From positions 337-19,352 of the forward strand of contig DMER01000242.1 in assembly GCA_003451645.1 (NCBI GenBank): a stretch of DNA of 19,016 nucleotides, written 5' to 3'. Shown here piece after piece: positions 15,291 through 19,016 of the stretch. The notes beneath the pieces were generated by a model that searched no databases, was not told the DNA's origin, and was given only the letters and a program-made list of their open reading frames with translations. The stretch comes from Alphaproteobacteria bacterium. Lineage in GTDB: Bacteria > Pseudomonadota > Alphaproteobacteria > Micropepsales > Micropepsaceae. Both the position numbers and the translations under genes were made by a program. Position 1 is the stretch's first letter. Every line of letters begins with the position of its first letter.

Positions 15291-16493
15291 GTGTCGGTAC
15301 GCAAGGACTATCTTTTTACCTCCGAGTCCGTCTCTGAAGGTCATCCCGACAAGGTTTGCGACCGGATTTCCGACGAAGTCGTCGACGCATATTTCCGGTT
15401 AGGGCCGCAATATGGCTGGAACCCAAAGGATTTGCGGGTTGCTGCGGAGACGCTTGCCACACCCAATCGCGTCGTGATTGCCGGCGAGACGCGGGGCCCG
15501 CGCGAGATTACCCGTGATCTGCTCGCGCATTTGGCACGCCTTGCCATCAAGGACATCGGGTACGAGCAAGAGGGCTTTCACTGGGAAACAGCGGACATTT
15601 CCGTGGTGCTCCACGGTCAGTCACAACACATCGCACAAGGCGTAGACGAGAGCGGCAACAAGGATGTCGGCGCCGGCGACCAGGGCATCATGTTTGGGTA
15701 CGCGTGTACGGAAACGCCTGACCTTATGCCTGCGCCCCTGCATTATTCCCATCGTATCCTCAAGGTCTTGGCGGATGCCCGGCACGCGCGCGAGGGCGAC
15801 GCACGCCTATTGGGTCCCGATGCCAAAAGCCAAGTGACAGTACGCTATGCTAACGGCAAACCTGTCGGTGTTACCCAAATTGTCGTGTCGACACAGCATA
15901 TTGATGAGAAGCTTACCTCCCATGATGTGCGCAAAATCGTAGAGCCGTATGTGAAGCGAGCGCTTCCTGAAGGCTGGATCGGGTCAGACTGCGTTTGGCA
16001 CGTCAATCCAACGGGCGCATTCGTCATTGGCGGGCCGGACGGGGATTCCGGCCTTACAGGGCGCAAGATCATTGTGGACACCTATGGGGGTGCTGCGCCT
16101 CATGGCGGCGGTGCATTCTCGGGCAAGGACCCAACAAAGGTTGACCGGTCCGCCGCCTACGCTGCGCGGCACATGGCCAAGAATGTAGTGGCGGCCGGTC
16201 TGGCCGAGCGGTGCACGATCCAAGTCTCCTATGCGATCGGCGTCGCTGATCCTTTGTCTGTGTACGTGGATACGCACGGGACCGGAAAGGTCGACGCCGC
16301 AGAACTTGAAAAAATTCTTCCGCAAATCGCCAGCCTGAAGCCGAGCGCGCTGCGCGAGCGTTTGCAGTTGAACCGGCCGATCTATGCGCGCACTGCAGCC
16401 TATGGTCACTTCGGGCGCCCGGCGGACGCCGACGGTGGGTTCTCGTGGGAGCGGACCGACCTGACCAGCGAGCTCAAGCGCCACTTTGGTTGA
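15291..16493 (+). CDS. metK: S-adenosylmethionine synthetase
   Basis: Makes S-adenosylmethionine from methionine and ATP; a cytoplasmic tetramer. From GTG 15291 it is 400 residues, near the family norm (E. coli 384), and begins [21 protein letters not shown] like homologues. The frame extends 18 codons further to ATG 15237, but those codons encode an unusual N-terminus and consist of the terminator-like hairpin, so I reject that start. CGGGAG at 15275-15280 lies 10 bases before the GTG. Signatures are GHPDK (17-21), [10 protein letters not shown] (127-136) and the glycine-rich [19 protein letters not shown]. It supplies the methyl donor used by miaB and trmB in the same window. Its end overlaps trmB by eight bases. 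Confidence 0.96.
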   Translation: MSVRKDYLFTSESVSEGHPDKVCDRISDEVVDAYFRLGPQYGWNPKDLRVAAETLATPNRVVIAGETRGPREITRDLLAHLARLAIKDIGYEQEGFHWETADISVVLHGQSQHIAQGVDESGNKDVGAGDQGIMFGYACTETPDLMPAPLHYSHRILKVLADARHAREGDARLLGPDAKSQVTVRYANGKPVGVTQIVVSTQHIDEKLTSHDVRKIVEPYVKRALPEGWIGSDCVWHVNPTGAFVIGGPDGDSGLTGRKIIVDTYGGAAPHGGGAFSGKDPTKVDRSAAYAARHMAKNVVAAGLAERCTIQVSYAIGVADPLSVYVDTHGTGKVDAAELEKILPQIASLKPSALRERLQLNRPIYARTAAYGHFGRPADADGGFSWERTDLTSELKRHFG

Positions 16494-17184
16494 GGATGAG
16501 ACGCTCCAAAGACGGCGTGTCCTCTATGGACGCCGTGTCGGACACGCCTTGCGTCCGCAGCAGAAGCGCCTCATGCAAGAGGTGCTTCCTCGCTGTGCGA
16601 TCCTTTCCGAAGGGCCACTCGACCCCCTTCAGATATTCCCGGAAACTCGCGGTCTTGGGGTCGAGATCGGTTTTGGCGGCGGCGAACATTTGGCGGCGCA
16701 AGCGCAACTGCATCCGGATTGGGGCTTTTTGGGCGCCGAGCCTTTCATCAACGGAGTTGCCAAGCTGCTCGCACATATATCGCAGCAGTCGCTCAACAAT
16801 GTCCGTATGCTGATGGGTGACGGGCGTAGTTTGCTCGAAAGGCTGCCCGATGCATGCGCGGACGCAGTCTACATATTGTTCCCTGATCCCTGGCCCAAGG
16901 CGCGCCATTTCAAGCGCAGGATCATTCAGCCAGAGACTCTCGATCAGATCGTGCGCATCCTAAAGGAGCAGGGGGAACTTAGGGTCGCCACAGATGTTCC
17001 TGATTATGCAGTGTGGACGCTGATGCATGCGGGAAAGCGGCGGGCCTTGCGTTTTGCGGCGGACCGTCCCCGTGACTGGCACGAAAGACCGGTCGACTGG
17101 CCGCCCACGCGGTATGAACTCAAAGCGCGGGCGGCTGGGCGTTCTTGCGTTTATTTGCGGTATCTGAAGTTCTCGCACCTTTAG
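16486..17184 (+). CDS. trmB: tRNA (guanine-N7-)-methyltransferase
   Basis: SAM-dependent enzyme that makes m7G46 in tRNAs. The 232-residue protein opens with [18 protein letters not shown], the expected TrmB N-terminus, so the TTG at 16486 is the likely start although it overlaps metK by eight bases; no ATG is available upstream of this block. SAM-binding motif I is [13 protein letters not shown] (57-69). The family signature [15 protein letters not shown] is at 132-146. The C-terminal block [11 protein letters not shown] is also typical. The TAG stop overlaps the convergent dodecin stop by four bases. Confidence 0.94.
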   Translation: MVEDETLQRRRVLYGRRVGHALRPQQKRLMQEVLPRCAILSEGPLDPLQIFPETRGLGVEIGFGGGEHLAAQAQLHPDWGFLGAEPFINGVAKLLAHISQQSLNNVRMLMGDGRSLLERLPDACADAVYILFPDPWPKARHFKRRIIQPETLDQIVRILKEQGELRVATDVPDYAVWTLMHAGKRRALRFAADRPRDWHERPVDWPPTRYELKARAAGRSCVYLRYLKFSHL

Positions 17185-17384
17185 TCCATAAGGACGAACG
17201 TCACTTTCATATTCACGCGGTACTCCACGATCTTCCCATTCTTGACCAAAACCTTCTGGTCTTGGATCCAAGCGCCCTCGACATTCTTCAAGGTCTTTGT
17301 GGCGCGCTCAATGCCCGTTTTTACTGCATCGTCAAAACTTTTCTTGGATGCGGACGAAATCTCGGTCACGCGTGCGACTGACAT
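17181..17384 (-). CDS. Dodecin family flavin-binding protein
   Basis: 67-residue protein that matches dodecins, which form hollow dodecamers that store or buffer flavin (FMN/riboflavin) in the cytoplasm. The sequence shows VTEISSASKKSFDDAVKTGI, a helix with alternating charges, then VEGAWIQDQKV, where W39 is the flavin-stacking tryptophan, and NGKIVEYRVNMKVTFVL, the last strand. The start is ATG 17384, supported by a GGGAGG Shine-Dalgarno eight bases ahead; the longer open frame up to 17441 is not needed. It lies convergent to trmB and divergent from the rimP region. Its stop TAA overlaps the trmB stop TAG within TTAG. It does not form an operon with a flavin gene here. Confidence 0.9.
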   Translation of the reverse strand: MSVARVTEISSASKKSFDDAVKTGIERATKTLKNVEGAWIQDQKVLVKNGKIVEYRVNMKVTFVLMD

Positions 17385-17475
17385 GTCTTGAGCCTCCCTT
17401 TTTGTGGTCCCGAATGCATCGGGATGTCGTAAAACTGTCACTATCGCAGCTGGGAGGCAATAAGGCGGAGGTCAA

Positions 17476-17637
17476 ATGGGTGGAAGAATTGCTATTCTGG
17501 CGCACTTTCCACGCTTGCAACGCGCGGGGTGTTGGGATACCAGAGCCTTCTTCCTGAACAACGGAAACGGTGTTCTCTGGCAGCCGAAAGGCGGCCGGGA
17601 CGGTAGAGTTTTTTCCGAGGCAGAGCAGACTTGGTAA
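17476..17637 (+). CDS. Possible 53-residue leader ORF overlapping the rimP start
   Basis: ATG 17476 follows a strong GGCGGAGGT (17464-17472) by three bases. The frame runs 53 codons (begins MGGRIAILAHFPRLQRAGCW, ends AEQTW) to TAA 17635-17637, seven bases into rimP, whose TTG is at 17631. I do not recognise the peptide. An overlap of this kind would couple rimP translation to it, and its codons span a hairpin followed by six T (17575-17614). A 53-codon open frame can arise by chance in GC-rich DNA, and the spacing from GGAGG is short, so coding status is unproven. Confidence 0.3.
   Translation: MGGRIAILAHFPRLQRAGCWDTRAFFLNNGNGVLWQPKGGRDGRVFSEAEQTW
17575..17614 (+). promoter_or_regulatory. 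Hairpin with downstream T6 in the rimP leader, possible attenuator
   Basis: CTGGC (17577-17581) pairs with GCCGG (17594-17598, one U-G), then an A-G mismatch, then GCC/GGC closed by a GAAA tetraloop. Alternatively CTCT (17575-17578) pairs with AGAG (17605-17608), which directly abuts six T (17609-17614), giving a terminator-like but imperfect structure. It sits 16 bases before the rimP TTG. Attenuation of the rimP-nusA operon is possible but not shown. Confidence 0.35.
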
Positions 17638-18170
17638 AGCGCCATGACGAGCTTGAAAGCCTGATTGCTCCCATTGCCGCGGCTTTGGGGTTTGAACTTA
17701 TCCGTGTGCGGATGTCTGGCGGTCAGCGGCCGACTTTGCAGATCATGGCCGAGAGGCCGGATCACACGATGAACGTCGATGATTGTGCTGCGCTTTCGCG
17801 CGCTATCTCAGAGGCTTTTGAGGCCGAAGACCCGATCGATGGCGAATACGTTCTCGAAGTGTCTTCGCCCGGAATAGACCGGCCGCTCACGCGTCGAAAG
17901 GACTATGATGCCTTTGCCGGGAATCTGGCTCGAATCGAATTGACAGCGCCGCTGGATGGCCGCAAGCGGTTCAAAGGCACACTGCGCGGGCTTCGCGGCA
18001 ATGACGTGTTGGTGGGTGTAGAGGGTGCCAAGGGCGAGCCTGAGGCTTTGTTGGCGATACCCTACGTGCTTATTAGTGAGGCGCGTTTGGTTCTGACAGA
18101 CGCGTTGATTGAAGCAGATTTGAAGCGCCGGAAAGCTGCAAGCGCAGAGCTTGCCAAGCCCGGTCATTGA
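17631..18170 (+). CDS. rimP: Ribosome maturation factor RimP
   Basis: Assists assembly and maturation of the 30S subunit. The 179-residue protein begins near ELESLIAPIAAALGFELIRVRMSGG, the usual N-terminal alpha/beta domain. It continues with MNVDDCAALSRAISEAFEAEDPIDGEYVLEVSSPGIDRPLTRRKDY, whose LEVSSPGIDRPL is the family signature, then the SH3-like C-terminal domain. TTG 17631 is chosen because an in-frame stop (TAG 17604-17606) lies just upstream and no ATG occurs before conserved sequence; GAGG at 17617-17620 is 10 bases ahead. nusA starts 13 bases after its stop, the near-universal rimP-nusA order. No initiator tRNA gene precedes it, unlike in E. coli. Confidence 0.94.
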   Translation: MVKRHDELESLIAPIAAALGFELIRVRMSGGQRPTLQIMAERPDHTMNVDDCAALSRAISEAFEAEDPIDGEYVLEVSSPGIDRPLTRRKDYDAFAGNLARIELTAPLDGRKRFKGTLRGLRGNDVLVGVEGAKGEPEALLAIPYVLISEARLVLTDALIEADLKRRKAASAELAKPGH

Positions 18171-18183
18171 AGGAGACGACCTT

Positions 18184-19016
18184 ATGGCCATCAGTGCCAA
18201 CCGGCTAGAGCTGATCCAAATCGCGGATGCGGTGGCACGCGAAAAGGTCATCGACAAGGGTGTCGTAATCGCAGCGATGGAGGAGGCCATTCAAAAGGCC
18301 GCCAAGTCGCGTTACGGACAAGACAACGACATCCGGGCTGAAATCGACCCCAAATCGGGCGAAACAAAGCTGCATCGATTGCGGCTGGTCGTGGAGAAAG
18401 TCGAAAACGATTCCATTGAGATTTCGCTCGAGGAGGCGCAGGTCCGCAATCCAGCCGCTCAAGTGGGTGACATGATCGCGGAGACCCTGCCGCCGATTGA
18501 TTTTGGCCGGATTGCGGCCCAAGCCGCAAAGCAGGTGATCTTCCAAAAAGTGCGCGATGCTGAACGTGATCGTCAGTATGAGGAATTCAAGGACCGTATT
18601 GGCGAAATCGTCAACGGCTCGGTGAAGCGCGTTGAATATGGCAACGTCATTGTCGATATGGGCCGGGGTGAGGCGTATATCCGGCGCGATGAGCTGTTGC
18701 CGCGCGAGACGTTCCGCACCGGCGATCGGATCCGCGCCTATGTGTATGACGTCCGGCGTGAGAGCAGGGGACCTCAAGTCTATCTCAGCCGCACGCATCC
18801 CTACTTCATGGCCAAACTGTTCTCGCAAGAAGTGCCCGAAATCTATGACGGCGTGGTCGAGATCAAAGCGGTGGCGCGCGATCCGGGCAGCCGGGCAAAA
18901 ATCGCGGTGATCTCCAAGGATCAGTCGATCGATCCCGTCGGGGCCTGCGTCGGTATGCGTGGCAGCCGTGTGCAAGCGGTCGTGCAAGAGCTTCAGGGCG
19001 AGAAGATCGACATCAT
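18184..19016 (+). CDS. nusA: Transcription termination/antitermination factor NusA, N-terminal part (3'-truncated by window edge)
   Basis: RNA-polymerase-associated factor controlling pausing, termination and antitermination. The first 277 complete codons are present and the frame is still open at the window end. Residues 1-125 are the polymerase-binding N-terminal domain (MAISANRLELIQIADAVAREK...). Residues about 138-202 are the S1 domain (IGEIVNGSVKRVEYGNVIVDMGRGEAYI). KH1 begins near 228, with SDP-like DPVGACVGMRGSRVQAV containing the GxxG loop GMRG at 257-260. The start ATG 18184 has AAGGAG (18170-18175) eight bases ahead. It is co-transcribed with rimP; infB would be expected downstream. 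Confidence 0.97.
   Translation, partial: MAISANRLELIQIADAVAREKVIDKGVVIAAMEEAIQKAAKSRYGQDNDIRAEIDPKSGETKLHRLRLVVEKVENDSIEISLEEAQVRNPAAQVGDMIAETLPPIDFGRIAAQAAKQVIFQKVRDAERDRQYEEFKDRIGEIVNGSVKRVEYGNVIVDMGRGEAYIRRDELLPRETFRTGDRIRAYVYDVRRESRGPQVYLSRTHPYFMAKLFSQEVPEIYDGVVEIKAVARDPGSRAKIAVISKDQSIDPVGACVGMRGSRVQAVVQELQGEKIDI

Noticed and set aside
17297..17557. 86-codon plus-strand frame across dodecin and the rimP leader
   Set aside because: It mostly overlaps the dodecin gene antisense and has no good ribosome-binding site or recognised motif.
17385..17630. Initiator tRNA gene ahead of rimP, as in E. coli metY-rimP-nusA
   Set aside because: The region does not give an acceptor stem, T-arm consensus or anticodon arm of a tRNA despite a CGCGGGGT-like stretch.
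18205..18987. 260-codon open frame antisense to nusA
   Set aside because: nusA on the plus strand is unmistakable; the antisense frame shows no family features.
1..19016. Mobile elements, CRISPR arrays, toxin-antitoxin or defence systems
   Set aside because: I saw no transposase, integrase, regular repeat-spacer pattern or known defence domain; nearly all bases belong to housekeeping genes.

Overview
The window is a gene-dense piece of an alphaproteobacterial chromosome, probably from a relative of the Hyphomicrobiales/Rhizobiales; genus cannot be assigned from sequence alone. The support is gene order: tsaB-rimI-fur-plsC(olsA-like)-miaB-phoH-ybeY-corC-lnt-XRE regulator-metK-trmB, then rimP-nusA, is the block I know from rhizobia and their relatives. 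A Fur protein without the usual CxxC zinc motifs and an OmpA-like porin fit the same group. Almost everything is housekeeping. I see no insertion sequence, prophage, CRISPR array, tRNA or rRNA gene.

Layout. 1-781 is the 3' end of glnD. 857-1882 is trpS, convergent with an OmpA-family outer-membrane protein (1954-2988, minus); the two share a bidirectional terminator. 3247-3732 is a universal-stress protein, convergent with a class III adenylate cyclase (3729-5009, minus). Divergent from the cyclase, an Nfu-type Fe-S carrier (5115-5675) is followed by a RutE-like reductase (5764-6360). Then come tsaB and rimI (tRNA t6A and ribosomal-protein acetylation), fur, an olsA/plsC-like acyltransferase, and a tightly overlapping run miaB-phoH-ybeY-corC-lnt. 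This run joins tRNA modification, RNA/ribosome quality control and envelope lipoprotein maturation. After a 232-base gap with a long inverted repeat come an XRE regulator, metK with an unusual leader, and trmB. A small dodecin gene (minus) is convergent with trmB. The window ends in rimP and the 5' part of nusA.

I did not find a convincing new multi-gene system. The signals most worth a second look are non-coding or very small. The metK leader has an intrinsic-terminator-like hairpin with seven T, and a stem that can hide the metK ribosome-binding site. A 53-codon open frame with a strong Shine-Dalgarno overlaps the TTG start of rimP. A 9-bp inverted repeat lies ahead of the XRE regulator. 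A candidate leaderless promoter precedes the stress-protein gene. Several genes start with GTG or TTG, and two convergent gene pairs overlap by four bases at their stop codons, which indicates strong compaction.
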